Assembly: GCF_000283155.1 (NCBI RefSeq)
Contig: NW_004454178.1
Location: 3,178,552 to 3,242,551 of the forward strand
Reading direction: 5' to 3'
DNA: 64,000 bases
Source of the DNA: Ceratotherium simum simum
Taxonomy: Eukaryota > Chordata > Mammalia > Perissodactyla > Rhinocerotidae
Shown: positions 43,705 to 56,289 of the stretch, one piece after another
Layout of the letters: each line of letters starts with the position of its first letter
Position numbering within the stretch: position 1 is the stretch's first letter
Position numbers and translations under genes: made by a program
The notes under the pieces: model-generated
Seen by the model: only the letters and a program-made list of their open reading frames with translations
What the model was told of the DNA's origin: nothing
Databases searched by the model: none

Positions 43705-46057
43705 CAAACTGGATATAGAGGGAATGTACCTCAACATAATAAAGCAATAAATAAAACACATATGTCAAGCCTGCCGCTAACATCATACTCAATGGCAAAA
43801 AGCTGAAAGCTTTTCCTCTAATATCAGGAAAAAGACAAGAATGCTCAGTCTTGTCACGTTTATTCGACATAGTACTGAAAGTCCTAGCCATAGCAATTAG
43901 GCAAGAAAAAGAAATAAAAGACAACCAAATCAGAAAGGAAGAAGTAAAACTGCCTTTATTTGCAGATAACATAATATTATATATAGAAAACCCTAAAGAC
44001 TCCACCAAAAAACTAGTAGAACTTATAAACAAATTTGGTAAAGTTGTAGAATACAAAATAAATATATAAAATTCAGTTGTATTTCTATACACTAATAACA
44101 AACTATCAGAAGGAGAAATTATGAAGAAGATCCCATTTACAATTACATCAAAAAGAATAAAGCACCTAGGAATAACTTTAACCAAGAAGGTGAAAGATCT
44201 GTTCACTGAAATCTATAAGACATTGATGAAAGAAATTGAAAAAGACACAAATAAATGAAAAGATATTTCATGCTCACAAGATAGAATAATTAATATTGTT
44301 AAAATCTTCATACTACCCAAAACAATCTACAGATTGAATGCAATTCTTATCAAAATTCCAATGGCATATTTCACAGAAATAGAAAAAAGAATCCTAAAAT
44401 TTGTATGGAACCACAAAACACCCTGAATAGCTAAAGCAGTCTTGAAAAAGAACAAAGCTGGAGGCATCACATTTCCTGATTTCAAACTATATTACAAAGC
44501 TATAGTAATCAAAACACTGGTATTGCTATAAAAACAAACACATAGATCAATGGAATAGTATAGAGAGCCCAGAAATAAACCCACACATATATGGTCAATA
44601 AATTTACAACAAAGGAGCCAAGAATATACAATGGGGAAATAACAGTCCCTCTAATAAATTTTAGTGGGAAAACTGGACAGCCACATGCAAAAGAATAAAA
44701 CTGGCCTCCTATCTTACACTATACACAAAAATCAACTCAAAATGAATTAAAGACTTGAATGTAAGACCTGAAACCATAAAACTCCTAGAAGAAAACATAC
44801 GGAGTAAGTTCCTTCACATCAGTCCTGGCAATGAGTTTTTGGATCTGGTACCAAAAGCAAAGGCAATAAAAGCAAAAATAAATAAGACTACATCAAACTA
44901 AAAAGCTACTAAATAGCAAAGTAAGCCATCAATGAAATGAAAAGGCAACGTACAGAATGGGAGAAAGTATTTGCAAATCATATATCTAATGAAAGGTGAA
45001 TATCCAAAATATATAAAGAATTTATACAACTCAATAGCAAAACAAACAATTTGATTAAAAAATGGGCAGAGGATTTGAATAGACATTTTTCAAAAAAAAG
45101 ACTTACAATGATTAACAGGTACATGAAAAGGTGCAGAGCATCACTAATCATCTGGGAAATGCAAGCCAAAACCACAATGAGATATTGTCTCACACCTGTT
45201 AGAATGGCTGTCATCAAAAAGATAAGTGAAAACAAATATTGGTGAAGATGTGGAGAAAAGGGAACCGTTGTGCACTGCCAGTGGGAATGTAAATTTGTGC
45301 AGCTTGTATGAAAAACTATATGGAGGTTCCCTAACATATTAAAAATAGAAATATCATATGACCCATCAATCCCACTTTTGGCTATACAGCCTAAGGAAAT
45401 GAAAACAGGTCATTGAAGACATATCTGCACTCCAGTGTTCACTGCAGCATTATTCACAATAGCCAAGATATGGAAACAACCTAAGTGTCTCTCAATGGAG
45501 GAATGGATAAAGAAGATATGGTATATACATACAATGGAATATTATTCGGCTACAAGAAAGAAGGAAATCCTGCCATTTGTGACAACATGGATGGATCTTG
45601 AGGGCATTGTGCTAGGTAAAATAAGCCAGAGAGAGAAAGACAAGTACTGCATGGTATCAATTATGTGTGGAACTGAAAAAAAAAGTGAAAGTCTTAGAAA
45701 CAGAGAGTAAAACAGTGGTTGGCCAGGGACACGGGATTGGGATAAAGAGGGAGAGGTTGGTAAAAAGAGTAAACACTTTCAGCTATAAGATGAATGAGGT
45801 CTAAGGATCTAATGTAAAACATGGCAACTATAGTTGATGAGACTGTATTGTGTAATTGAAATTTCCTAAGAGAGTACAACTTAAATGTTCTCAATCGCAC
45901 ACACAAAAATGATAAATATGTTAGGTGATGGATGGGTTGATTAACCAGATGGGGAGAATCCTTTCACAAGGCATACGTATATCAAATCACCATAATGTAC
46001 ACTTAAGATATCTCACAATTGTATATGTCAACTATACCTCAATAACGCTGAATTAAA
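43705..46057 (+). mobile_element. L1 LINE, ORF2 second half through 3' UTR and poly(A), inactive
   Basis: Sense L1 ORF2 is readable from just before the catalytic region ('[11 protein letters not shown]'-like, then the finger/palm segment where the usual FADD motif is 'FADN' at about 43959-43970) to its C-terminus. The C-terminal frame at 45435-45710 contains '[14 protein letters not shown]', '[18 protein letters not shown]' and 'TTWMDLEGIVL'. The 3' UTR ends 'ACTATACCTCAATAACGCTG' with an A-rich tail. ORF2 is broken by many stops and frameshifts. It normally encodes the endonuclease/reverse transcriptase that copies L1. With the inverted piece at 41943-42332 this looks like one 5'-inverted, L1MA/L1MB-like copy. 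The 174-residue minus-strand frame at 43682-44206 is its antisense shadow. Confidence 0.94.
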
Positions 46058-46764
46058 AAAAAAACAAAAATTAAAAGAAAACCTAACTATGACAAAATGA
46101 TTTAAATTCATTAGTCAAGGCTTTTGTTTCCATATTATTTGTGGCAATATTTCAATACTCAGCAAAATGAAAATTTACATCATCTAAAAGCCTCATTTTA
46201 CTTAAGATCTGAGATAAACCAAAAACATTTTTTCATCATTTTTTAATCTCAGAAGTAATATGTTTAAAATAAATATAATTTAATCTGGAGAGAAAATATT
46301 TTTGTTGTAATGTGCAGAGTTGAGATCACCTTCAGTTTAAAGTATATGTTATGTCTAAATAAACTATTTTATGCTCTTAATATCTTCAACAGGCATTTTT
46401 ACATGAGTAAAAATGTATTATCTGAAAGAAGCAACTGATAATATTTGAACAGTGTTGCTTTAATTTGAAGAAGAAAGCTTCTTTCCTCCTAAGAACTCTG
46501 CTGTGTTATCTTTAAGACTTGATGGCCTCATCTTTAAACTCATAGTTTTTTCTACTGAACTCATGAGAATCTCTTAAATGATCTTTATGCTGTCATTAAG
46601 TTAGATATGAGGTTATGATTTTAAAAAAATTCAGAAAATTCAGATCTCTTTTGGAGTTTATAGGTTAATCCATTAGTTATACAAAAGTTAAGACTAAAGT
46701 TGATTGACACAGGCGGGGCTAAGACTAGAATAAGGAGTTCTGATCCAAGAACAATCTTTCGATC
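46058..46764. other. Unique AT-rich sequence, nothing recognised
   Basis: I find no repeat or coding feature. Confidence 0.4.
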
Positions 46765-47043
46765 ACACTAACCTTTTCATTCTTTTTTTTTTTTTTTTTT
46801 GAGGAAGATCAGCCCTGAGCTAACATCCATGCCAATCCTCCTCTTTTCGCTGAGGAAGACTGGCCCTGGGCTAACATCCGTGACCATCTTCGTCTACTTT
46901 ATATGGGATGCCGCCACAGCATGGTCTGACAAGCGGTGCATCTGTGCGCGCCCAGGATCCCAACCTGGGCCTCCAACAGCAGAGCGTGCGCGCTTAACCA
47001 CTACGCCACAGGGCCAGCCCCCAACACTGACCTTTTCATTCTT
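46765..47043 (-). mobile_element. ERE1-type SINE, antisense, 20-bp TSD
   Basis: The poly(T) run (about 46783-46800) marks the reversed tail. 'GAGGAAGATCAGCCCTGAGCTAACATCC', 'CTGAGGAAGACTGGCCCTGGGCTAACATCC', 'GATGCCGCCACAGCATGGTCTGACAAGCGGTGC' and 'TTAACCACTACGCCACAGGGCCAGCCCC' (ending at 47021) follow in reverse order. Flanks of 20 bp at 46765-46784 and 47024-47043 differ at one base (ACACTRACCTTTTCATTCTT). The frames at 46799-47124 are translations of this SINE. Confidence 0.96.
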
Positions 47044-47164
47044 AATCCTTACAGTCAGATACATGATAAATTTTACCTAGTGCCAACAAACAATAGGTTA
47101 TTATGGATTAAATATTCCAATTAACACAGAATTTTTATGTTATAGGTGATAATATTTTTTAAAG

Positions 47165-47380
47165 CTTTAGACTAGTTTTATTCAATAGATCTTTCTGTGA
47201 CAATGGAAATGTTTTATATACTTGCTGCCCACTATAGTAACCAAAATCTAGTGGCGGTGGAGCACTTGAACTATGTCTAGTGTGACTAAGAACCTGAATT
47301 TTTAATTTTATTTAATTTTAACTAAATTAAATAATTACATGTGGCTAGTAGCTACTGTATTGGACAGGACAGTTTTAGAA
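47165..47380 (+). mobile_element. hAT-Charlie MITE (MER3-like)
   Basis: The body runs from 47173 to 47372. Landmarks are 'TTCAATAGATCTTTCTGTGACAATGGAAATGTTTTATATACTTGCTGCCCACTATAGTAACC', 'GAGCACTTGAACTATGTCTAGTGTGACTAAGAACCTGAATTTTTAATTTTATTTAATTTTA' and 'ACATGTGGCTAGTAGCTACTGTATTGGACAG'. The 8-bp flanks CTTTAGAC (47165-47172) and TTTTAGAA (47373-47380) match at 6 of 8. Confidence 0.9.
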
Positions 47381-48029
47381 TATAATTAGAGACACAGACA
47401 AAACTATCTTGAATAGTTACTGAACTTCGAGGACATCATTATAAGATTGCTAATGATATTTATAGTGATAAGATGATATTTAGGAATATAGTGTTTATGT
47501 TTCTATAAGTCCATATGTTTGTATCTCTATGGCTGTTTAGAGGTCCACATAACTATGTACATCAGACTCCTAATGCAAATAATGGTTCTGCACTTGCGTG
47601 GAAGGATGTAAGAGAATTAGTTAAACAAACTTGCTATTTTCTTTGTTTCAGGAATGTTGTTGAGAATGTTGTTTATAGTATCACCGTTACAAAAATCCAT
47701 GGAATAAATTTTTCCATAGGACTTGGTGCCAGGAAAAGCCATGAAATAAATAATTTATTGTACATCTCTCCTTTTTTTCTGGCTGCTAGGAAGGTTAATC
47801 CAAATTTGCAGTGCATCTTTTAAAATTGAGTAGTCACTGATAACATAATTTACCACTGACTTTGAATTGAGTTTTAGTATTCTTATTTTCACCTGGCTTA
47901 GCTTTACCTATTTTATTCCTCTTTTTACAAATCCTATTTTATTTTACAAATAAATAAATATATAGCAAGATATATATAAAATAAAAGAAGATATATAAAT
48001 AATTAATAAGTACATAGAGAGTTCTAAAT
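47381..48029. other. Unique AT-rich sequence, nothing recognised
   Basis: The frame at 47515-47823 has no recognisable product. Confidence 0.4.
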
Positions 48030-48805
48030 TTCATTAATAATTAGGAAAATAAATTTTAAAACCATTATGAGAGACCACTGCACATCTCCAAGAATGGTGA
48101 GTATTAAATAAGCATACCAAAAAAAAAAAAAAAAAAAATCTAGCAATATCATGGGTTGGCCAGAACGTAAAACCAGAACAAGAGAAATTTCCGTACACTG
48201 CTGGTCGAAGTGTAGATTTGTATCAGCACCCTGGAAAACTCTCTGCGAAGGCTGAACATATGCATACCTACAACTCGGTGACTCTACTCTCATATATAAT
48301 CCCAGCAGAAATGCTCCATATGTGCCCCAAAAGGCATGTACAAAATATTCATTGCTCTACTATTTGTAACAGCCACCAAATAGTAATCACTCCATGTTCA
48401 ACAATAGAATTGATAAATTATAGTATATTCATACAAATGACGCTACACAGGAAGGAAAATTATTAAAATACTGGTTATGAATCTCGCAAACATCCTGTTG
48501 GCTGAATGAAGCCAGAAGCAAAAGAATACAAACTTTAGGAATCCATTTATATGAAGTTCAAATCACACAAAGTTAACCTTTGGTGTTAACGGCAGATTAT
48601 GGTTACTTTTGAGAAAGAGAGCAGTAGTGATTGGCTGCAAGCAAGAGAGAGATCTTTGGGGTGCTGGTAAGTTTTGTTACTTGATTTGGGAGGTGATTAG
48701 ACAGTGTGCCTCGTTTGTGGAAATTCATAGAGATGTACGCTTAGGTTTTGAACAATCTTCTGTCTATATTGATACATGAAATAAATAATCAAATTTGCCT
48801 TAAAA
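48030..48805 (+). mobile_element. Old L1 LINE 3' end, sense, with internal 20-bp poly(A)
   Basis: Late ORF2 and 3' UTR text of an older L1M subfamily: 'GAGACCACTGCACATCTCCAAGAATGG', 'CGTACACTGCTGGTCGAAGTGTAGATTTGTATCAGCACCCTGGAAAACTC', 'AATGCTCCATATGTGCCCCAAAAGGCATGTACAAAATATTCATTGC', 'TTTATATGAAGTTCAAA', 'GGTGCTGGTAAGTTTTGTTACTTGATTTGGGAGGTG'. A pure run of 20 A (48119-48138) sits inside the former ORF. No frame survives. Confidence 0.85.
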
Positions 48806-50989
48806 ATTATATCACATATATTTATGTATCACAGTCCAAATATTCTTAGGAGAAAGTCAATAAATAAATACATACCTTGAAAAAAATCAGTGAGAAGTGA
48901 TAAAGGCCACAAAGCCTAAGGGAATCATTTTATCAAGGGCTAAAATCGCCATTTCTCATTGTATAAATGCACTGTGGTATGTTTGTGTGGTGTACACTTT
49001 AGAAAATGTATTGTATAAAATGAGTTACTATTTCTTAATATTTTTAACACAAGTCTGGTATATTCTATATAGTAGAATAAGAGTAAGAGAAATAAGAATA
49101 CTAGGAGTAATAGTTTCAGAAATTCAATTCACAAAACATTAGTTTTTGTGTTTTTATAGTAGTTTTCTACCTTGAAGGTTAAAAGGGAAAATGAGCCTTA
49201 GAAATATGACTTATCTTCATGATGTGAAGTCACTAATAAGGATAATAATATTTTGTTAGTTAAAAAAAAAATTCTGTGAAGGAAATCCTGATTAGCAATT
49301 TGATATGGGTATAGTTTGAATATATTATAATTACCTAATATTTAAAACCTCTATACTGAATTTTTCCTTTTCCTTTGGCTATATGCCTACTTTACTTAAA
49401 TTGATTTATTAGTGTCCAAGGTTACTTTGCAGTTTTATCCTTTTAGCAATAATAGATGTAATATATCACAAAAACAAATTTTTAAGAGAACATCATTAGA
49501 GTGATGTAGCACTAGTAATAAACCCCTTCACACTTGGATGAACTTAAATCAGTTTCTCTTTATTGATTTTTGGTCATAACATAATTTTAAAGTTCAACTC
49601 AGTTAATAAAAAAAGATTTGCTCTGGTGTTATGGGCAAAATACTTGTGTTGTAAGTTTCCACTTCATTTGTGGAAGACTGTTATAGTTGTATCCTATATG
49701 GATCTTGGATAGATATGCAATGAGAATATTATTTTATGATAATCTTTATGTATATCTTTTCCTCCCCTTTTATTGATGTGAATCCTTCAACACATTCTTA
49801 TCATGATAGGATCCAATGACTCCATAAGTGAACATTTATTTCCTATTGCCTCTGATTTATGTATGTTTGTGTGTGTGTGAATAGATGAAAAATTCAGTAT
49901 TTACCAACTGTACAAATAGTGAATCTATTTAAATGATTCAGTTTATGCCTTTCATGATTTTTCACTTATTATTATTAAATTTTAAATTAGTTTTTAATTA
50001 GTTTTACCAATAATGTGATAATTTTTTTTAGAATGCTGTATGTTATTTCTTTATGTATGATTGCCAGTTGTACATGGAGAACAGGGTGATTTCTTATCTT
50101 GGAATTCACTCTTTAAGCTAATCTTAAAAATCAATTAATCTCACATTTTTAACCCTATGAATCAAAGACTCTATGAAGAATCTATCCCATCAGGAGAATT
50201 AGTATCTTTATCCAGAATTAAGTAATTGAATTCACATAAAAAGGTAAAAGATAGGTCGTATATGAACTCAAATAAGGATGTTAAACTTCTATTTATTGCT
50301 ATTCTTCCTGTGAAGCTGTGTCTACATTTTTCCCCACTGCAACATAATAGATTACATGTACCACATGATTCCCAGGGCTCATTCAGATATGGTCCACAGC
50401 ATTTATTAAATTCTCAGCTCTCTGTCAATAATTCCTGTCCTTTAGTTTTTTACACAAGAAAACCCATCAAAATGCAAGAGAGCAAGCCTTCACACTATTA
50501 CAAACTTATATCCACTCTATATTTTAAAAACTAAATTATCCACAAATGTCTTTGCTTTATTTTTAAACATGTCATACAATACACCTCACATGTATGTGTT
50601 AAGATTCTGCAGATCAAAACATCTGGTCTGTAACACAATGAGCACACACTAAAGAGGAAGGTAGCATCAGACAATTAGCAATCAATGGTTTGAAGAAAAT
50701 TAAAGGATAATTGTATTACCAGCTTGGATGATAGAATGTAATTTTCATTGACTCTTAATTCTGACAGAAAGAAAGGCAGTGGATACTTGCTCTATTATAC
50801 AGCAGTCTAAAAAGAATAAGATCTATATTTTAACTTATCTAGAGATAAAGGAATCCTCCATGGAGCTGACCAGAGCCAAAACCTAAGATACTGTACATCT
50901 CCATCATGTCTCTGCCACCACTCATCAAAGCTTCTTGACATCTTTGCAAGTTCAAATGTTATCTAACCTTTAAAACTCAGTTTAAATGT
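48806..50989. other. Unique AT-rich sequence, nothing recognised
   Basis: The frames at 48897-49142 and 50226-50534 match no protein I know. No named repeat is evident. Confidence 0.4.
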
Positions 50990-51165
50990 ATTCACTCATT
51001 CAAAAAATATTTATCAAGCCAGGCATCCTATATTAGGAATATAGGAGAAAAAAGAAGACAGAGAACTCCCTCCTGAAATAAAAGCACAGACAATCTAATT
51101 TGAAACAGACATGGGATAAATTGTTAATGAAGTAAAACATAGAGGGTGGCCAGGGTAAGGCTAGG
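50990..51165 (-). repeat. L2 LINE 3' end, antisense
   Basis: 'TTCACTCATTCAAAAAATATTTATCAAGCCAGGCATCC', then 'GAATATAGGAGAAAAAAGAAGACAGAGAACTCCCTCCTGAA' and 'GACAATCTAATTTGAAACAGACATGGGATAAA' are the reversed L2 tail. Confidence 0.75.
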
Positions 51166-51284
51166 CAAACAGCAGGCATCTGAGTATGAATTTCCAAAGG
51201 AAAAAGAAGAGAACTCCCCATTTCTTACAGTAACAATCATGTCGTCATCAGAACACATCAAGAACATTTGGAGGTTGTTTAACA

Positions 51285-51525
51285 GAGCCGTCAAAACATA
51301 GGCTCCAGAATTATAAAAAACTAGTTTCAAATCCAATTTAAGACACTTGCCTTGTTGCTGAGCCTAGATAATGTTCTTAACATACTTATGCTTCCATATC
51401 TTAATCTGTAAAACGAGATTAGTAGGATTTTTGTGAAGATTGAATGAGATAATATGTGTGAAGTGCTCAGGTCCTAGAACATGTTAAATGCTCAATAAAG
51501 GGTTGGTTTCATCTGTTGCACTTAT
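51285..51525 (+). repeat. MIR SINE, sense
   Basis: 'CATAGGCTCCAGAATTATAAAAAACTAGTTTCAAATCC' leads into 'CTTGCCTTGTTGCTGAGCCTAG', 'CATATCTTAATCTGTAAAACGAGATTAGTAGGATTTTTGTGAAGATTGAATGAGATAATATGTGTGAAGTGCTCAGGTCCTAGAACATG' (51393-51481) and 'AAATGCTCAATAAAGG'. This follows MIR in order. Confidence 0.88.
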
Positions 51526-53042
51526 AACCTAAGAAAGAATGTTGAGCCAATATGCATCATGACCACAAATAGAAAGATTAATATCTATTTGTAAATGAAC
51601 CAAGAGAATTTTAAAAAGTCTGTTTATTGAATGCCTAATACTATCAGCTTGCCTCTATGACGTCATGTGACATGATTATTACCAAAAGTCACATCAGAGA
51701 AATGAAATAGTTGTTTGCTGCAATCTCAAAGACCGCATTGCTGATGAGAGCTGTTTTAGAAATATTGGCATATATCCTTTTTTAAGTCGCACATAATTAC
51801 GGGACCTACTTTGAGTTTCAATTGGTCATAATTTCAGGTCTGTGTGGCTTTAATTAATAACATCTGAACTACAAATTCAATTTTTTTCTATAGGGAGGCT
51901 TATCCAGAAAATTGTAGGCAATTTAATCCTTCTATAATATATGAGAATGATCATCTTTTTCTTTTCTTTTTTTTTTTTGCAAAACCCTAACTGTTTTTCA
52001 AAGAGAAAAAGATTACCCCCGCTACAACTTTCATCCGTTTGTTTGTTTGTTTTTTCAGTTATAAGGACACTGAGATGGTGAGCCAATAAGAAAATAGAGG
52101 GCAAAGTCAGGCCATGTTTTCATGTGATTTGAGTCTGTGAGAGGACCTCTAGAAATAATAACGTGTGAACCTGGAGTTAGTCAACCAGTTAATTGTCTTC
52201 AACAATGTTCATCATTAATCCAGATATTGCCATTGCATTTTAGTCAAATAAGGAATTGCACGTGAGCAAGAAAGTCTAGAGTACTCCTGTCTCCCTCAGG
52301 GTTGACTGCCGTCTTTGACAGTTTGCCAATGGCTCATGCTGGCAGATGTTAGTATTGTGGTATTTATCCCGATAATCTAGGCTCGTGTGCCTCAAAGAGA
52401 TGAAAGATCCACACAGATCTTTCAATTTACACTTAATATGTAGAATGAGATATTCAAAATCCCAAATATGGTCATGCTTACTATTTTTAAGATCCCAACA
52501 CATTTTTTAAAAATTCGTCATATTTCCTAGATGTTTTATTCTGCAATGTTACAACATTGCATACATGCCACTTTTTTAACCACTCAAATGTAATCACTCA
52601 AAAGAAACACACACGTACTCCCTGTGGAGTGCCGGGAACACACAGTGTGATTCCTGCTAGAATCCATTCCATTTTGTGATACTGAAAATGTTGTAAAATA
52701 GTATTATTTTCCAATTTTAAGGAAGAAAGAGCGACTTTTCAGAAAATCATGAAGTATCAGACTTTAGGGATGATAGCTCGCCTCCCTAATGTTAAAAAGA
52801 AAAAGAACGAGACCCAAAGAAATGATGACTTTAAACAGTTGGTCAAGGGTGGTGCTAAGACCATTTCTTATTTTGTCTTCTGAATGTTATTATACTTCTG
52901 AAAAGTATATACATATCAATTACAAATGGAAGGGTAGGGTTTCCATGAAGACTTCTCATAGCAATCAATAAACAGGATACTATGTCACCTTTATATTGTA
53001 ATTCTAATGCACACATACCACATACTACTTTAAAACTCTTAT
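51526..53042. other. Unique sequence, nothing recognised
   Basis: No gene or named repeat is evident. Short T-rich/TTTG simple runs lie near 51958-51978 and 52036-52056. Confidence 0.4.
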
Positions 53043-53297
53043 GGGGCAGGCCCGGTGGTGCAAGCAGTTAAGTGCGCGCGCTCTGCTGCGGCAGCCGGGG
53101 GTTCGCCAGTTCGGATCCCGGGCGCGCACCGACGCACTGCTTGTTAAGCCATGCTGTGGCGGCTTCTCGTATAAAGTGGAGGAAGATGGGCATGGATGTT
53201 AGCCCAGGGCCAGTCTTCCTCAGCAAAAGAAGAGGAGGATTGGCAGATGTTAGCTCAGGGCTGACCTTCCTCACAAAAACAAAAACAAAAAAAACCC
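53043..53297 (+). mobile_element. ERE1-type SINE
   Basis: The head GGGGCAGGCCCGGTGGTGCA at 53043 is followed by a GTTCGGATCC B-box (53109-53118), 'GCGCGCACCGACGCACTGCTTGTTAAGCCATGCTGTGGCGGC', 'AAGTGGAGGAAGATGGGC', two body units and an A-rich tail of CAAAAA units. It lacks the CATACAGCAACTAG module. I could not define a convincing TSD. Confidence 0.93.
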
Positions 53298-54439
53298 CTC
53301 AAACACGTATGTCAAAAAGATCTAAATTATATCATGCTCCAATATTCTTCAATAGATATTCTTCAATAAAAAACAAGATTATTTCTTAAGCAATTCCTTC
53401 AACTTGAGATTGATAATATATAGTGTGATTCCAAACAGCCCACTTTTTGACCATCTTCTTCCACTTGTGTTGGTTAAATTCAGAATAACTATGTTCGAGG
53501 GAAAGGGTGAAAACTTAATTAAATTATTCATACTAGCCCTGCCTGCAGCAATCGTCTACCACTTACTGAGCCTCCCAGAAGCTATAAAGAGCCAATGGGC
53601 AACTATATCACATATCTCCCATCTCCTGATCATCCAGCCCTGAAATTACGTCTCCTTCACTCTTATACCTTAGTGTAAATTGTGTGTGTAGCCAAACTGA
53701 TAATATGAAACACTCATAGGAACAAAATAGAAGCCTACACAAACCCTCCAGTTTTGTCAATGAAGACAGTCTTTTATTACAAAGTGACTGTTTTATAAGT
53801 TCAAAAATGGGCTTTCACTTTTATAGCATATTTAATTCAGGAATGAAAAATGTATATTTTTTATCAATTTGCAAAAACACAAAATGGGAATTTTCATCAG
53901 CATTGCCCAAGGTGAAGAAACCTTCCATGGCGAAAGAAATAGAAAACCTATTTCAACTATTGCAGTACCTCGAGGATGAAGAAAATAGTTTTAATTTTGG
54001 ATAATAAATCACTTTTGTAGCATTTCAAAAATCAAGAAACTTGCTTCTCAAAACAGAAGTTAGTCATCACAATGTAAAGTCCTCAGGCAACGAAAAAGTA
54101 GTGAAATCTTTTCATTCTTTCACAACTGGATCAATATTTTTGAGTATAGAAATATACGTCTTCACTATGTCTCTTTCACCCACTATATTTCATATTTGCT
54201 ACAAATTCTTCAATGTCACAGGAGACCAGAAGACCTAAATTAAATCTAAACACACAAATACACTACAAAGTGGATACAAACATACACAAAGAAAAAACTT
54301 TGTATTCACCATTCTGAATACCCAACATTGCTTTGCCCTAGTTATAAAAACAGATTTGGCTTCGTGTTGCAGCCTAAGAGTTAATTCAGAGGTATTTTAA
54401 TACATACTAAGTGCCATTTGAATTCTCTAGCTCCCGCCA
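53298..54439. other. Unique sequence, nothing recognised
   Basis: The frames at 53404-53643, 53807-54004 and 54041-54238 have no recognisable product and no splice-site or codon pattern I would trust. Confidence 0.4.
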
Positions 54440-54835
54440 AGTTTCAGATAGCAACAAAGAATGATCAACCCCTCTGCAAAGGATCTTTACATATTCTTTT
54501 CCCTCTGGCTTGTAGGTGGTTCCCTACCCATCAAATCCAATTAACGTTTTCTTATGGTTCAGTTTTCAATCAAATAGTAACTTTTGGGGGGAAGCCTTCC
54601 TGACCTGCTTTAACAGGTTAGACCCCCACAATTATATACTCTATTCATCTCTACGCTTATCTTGTTGTTATCGGTGGGATTGATCAATTAACATCTCACT
54701 CCTCAACTACGATGTAAGCTACATGAGGACAAAGATGGTGTTTGTTTTTGAGAATTTTGTGTCTCCGGTTTCTAGCAAAGAATGTGATACTAAAAAGTGT
54801 TCCGTATATTTGTTTTGAAAACTATTAATGATCCA
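54440..54835 (+). repeat. L2 LINE 3' end, sense
   Basis: 'TACATATTCTTTTCCCTCTGGCTTGTAGG', 'AGTAACTTTTGGGGGGAAGCCTTCCTGACC', 'CTACGATGTAAGCTACATGAGGACAAAGATGGTG' and 'TTTCTAGCAAAGAATGTGATAC' follow the L2 3' end. Confidence 0.8.
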
Positions 54836-56289
54836 GTTCCAGACTTTATGTTGTCTGAAACCAGTTTGCAGTAGACTTCAACGCTATCTCTCCTTTTGTT
54901 AATAACCCAGGGAACAATTGTATCTCATGCTCAGATGGAACCACAGATCGGGAAACAGGAGCCATTTTTGAGTGGCTGTCTCTAGTTTGCAAATATATAC
55001 AATCAAGCATAAAAATGAAACTGCTTGGAGTTGATGGGGTCAGGGGTCATAGATCCGTAACAGCAATTCAGATGTCAGTTTCTGGAATCAATACAAGAGA
55101 GCATGTGCTCAAGAGACTCAGGTTATTACTAAGCGTTAAATGAATATGTAGCCTTAGTTGATATACAAGGCATTCCTTTTGTAATAAGAACGTTTTTGTT
55201 AAAATTTACCCTCCAAAAATGTTTTGTTTGCCCTTTGAGAAATCCACAGAGAAAAAATATAAAATCATAGCCATATACATAAGGAGTAGAAATCAGTGAC
55301 TTAATAATGTGACAGTAGTCAGGTTTTGGAATACATACAGATGTCTCAATGAGCTTCAGAAACGTGCAAATACTTTTCTCCAACAGCTTCAGTTATGCCA
55401 AAGACACACAGACACACGTACTTTGTCACTTAAGATCTACATTTAAAGGTGCTCTCCCAGCTGCCATGAATGTTTGTTGAACAAAGAGGGAAAAAAATTC
55501 TGTAGCCGTCAAAACACATAAAACCAGTAAAAAATGTTCCTGGAAAAATAATAATTAATTTGAAAAATCTTATTATTATATTTTCTTATAAAATTTCTGG
55601 CTTCCTTAGTTTTCCTCTTCTGTAGGAGAGACTGTCACTGCTACTTATTCTTCAGTAATCTGTGACCTTCCTCTCAGCATCGGGGTTTAATTATACCCCA
55701 CCTATGCTCGATCTATTACCTCCTCTTCCTCCAAAAAAATGGTTATCTATCTGCTAATACCTGTAAAGAATGTTATATGATACGCCAATTATGAAAGGAA
55801 GGACAGCTTCTTAACGCTCTTGTTCACAGTATCCACATCCATGGTATCCATATCCACAGTGTCAGGAACAAGTAGGCCTTTGATGAATATTCATTAGTAA
55901 ATTGAATAAACAAACAATTATGATAATAGCTCTTTAAAAAAGCAATTCCTATATAAAAGAATTGTATGTTTAGTGCTTAAGTGGAATGTTTTGTGGGATT
56001 AGCATATGGGCAATGATTTCACTATCTTTATATTCCAGGAGTTCTGAATGTTTATACTATGACCTTTTGTTGCTATTAATTCCTTATTATCAGGGACATT
56101 CATAACCAGGAATGGGAGGTATAAATTAATGGTCACAATCACCAGGAAACATTTTCAACACATCTGAATAATTGCTGTCTATATATTCTGCTTCCATAAG
56201 CCTCCCATTCCCATTTTTAAAAATTACACAGTATACAAATTTTAATAAAAAATTAATTACTTAACGTGAATCGGAAAAAAAAGTATGAA
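54836..56289. other. Unique sequence, with a possible short L2 tail at ~55850-55910
   Basis: 'CACAGTGTCAGGAACAAGTAGGCCTTTGATGAATATTCATTAGTAAATTGAATAAAC' may be a decayed L2 tail. Nothing else is recognised. Confidence 0.4.

Noticed and set aside
43682..44206. 174-residue minus-strand open frame, the longest in the window
   Set aside because: It is the antisense of L1 ORF2; the real coding sense is on the plus strand and is itself broken.
45435..45710. 91-residue plus-strand protein
   Set aside because: It is the C-terminus of a dead L1 ORF2, not a host gene.
46799..47124. 93- and 62-residue plus-strand frames
   Set aside because: They are translations of an antisense ERE SINE. The frames at 2201-2652, 28542-28774, 43401-43664, 53068-53389 and 59161-59349 have the same origin.
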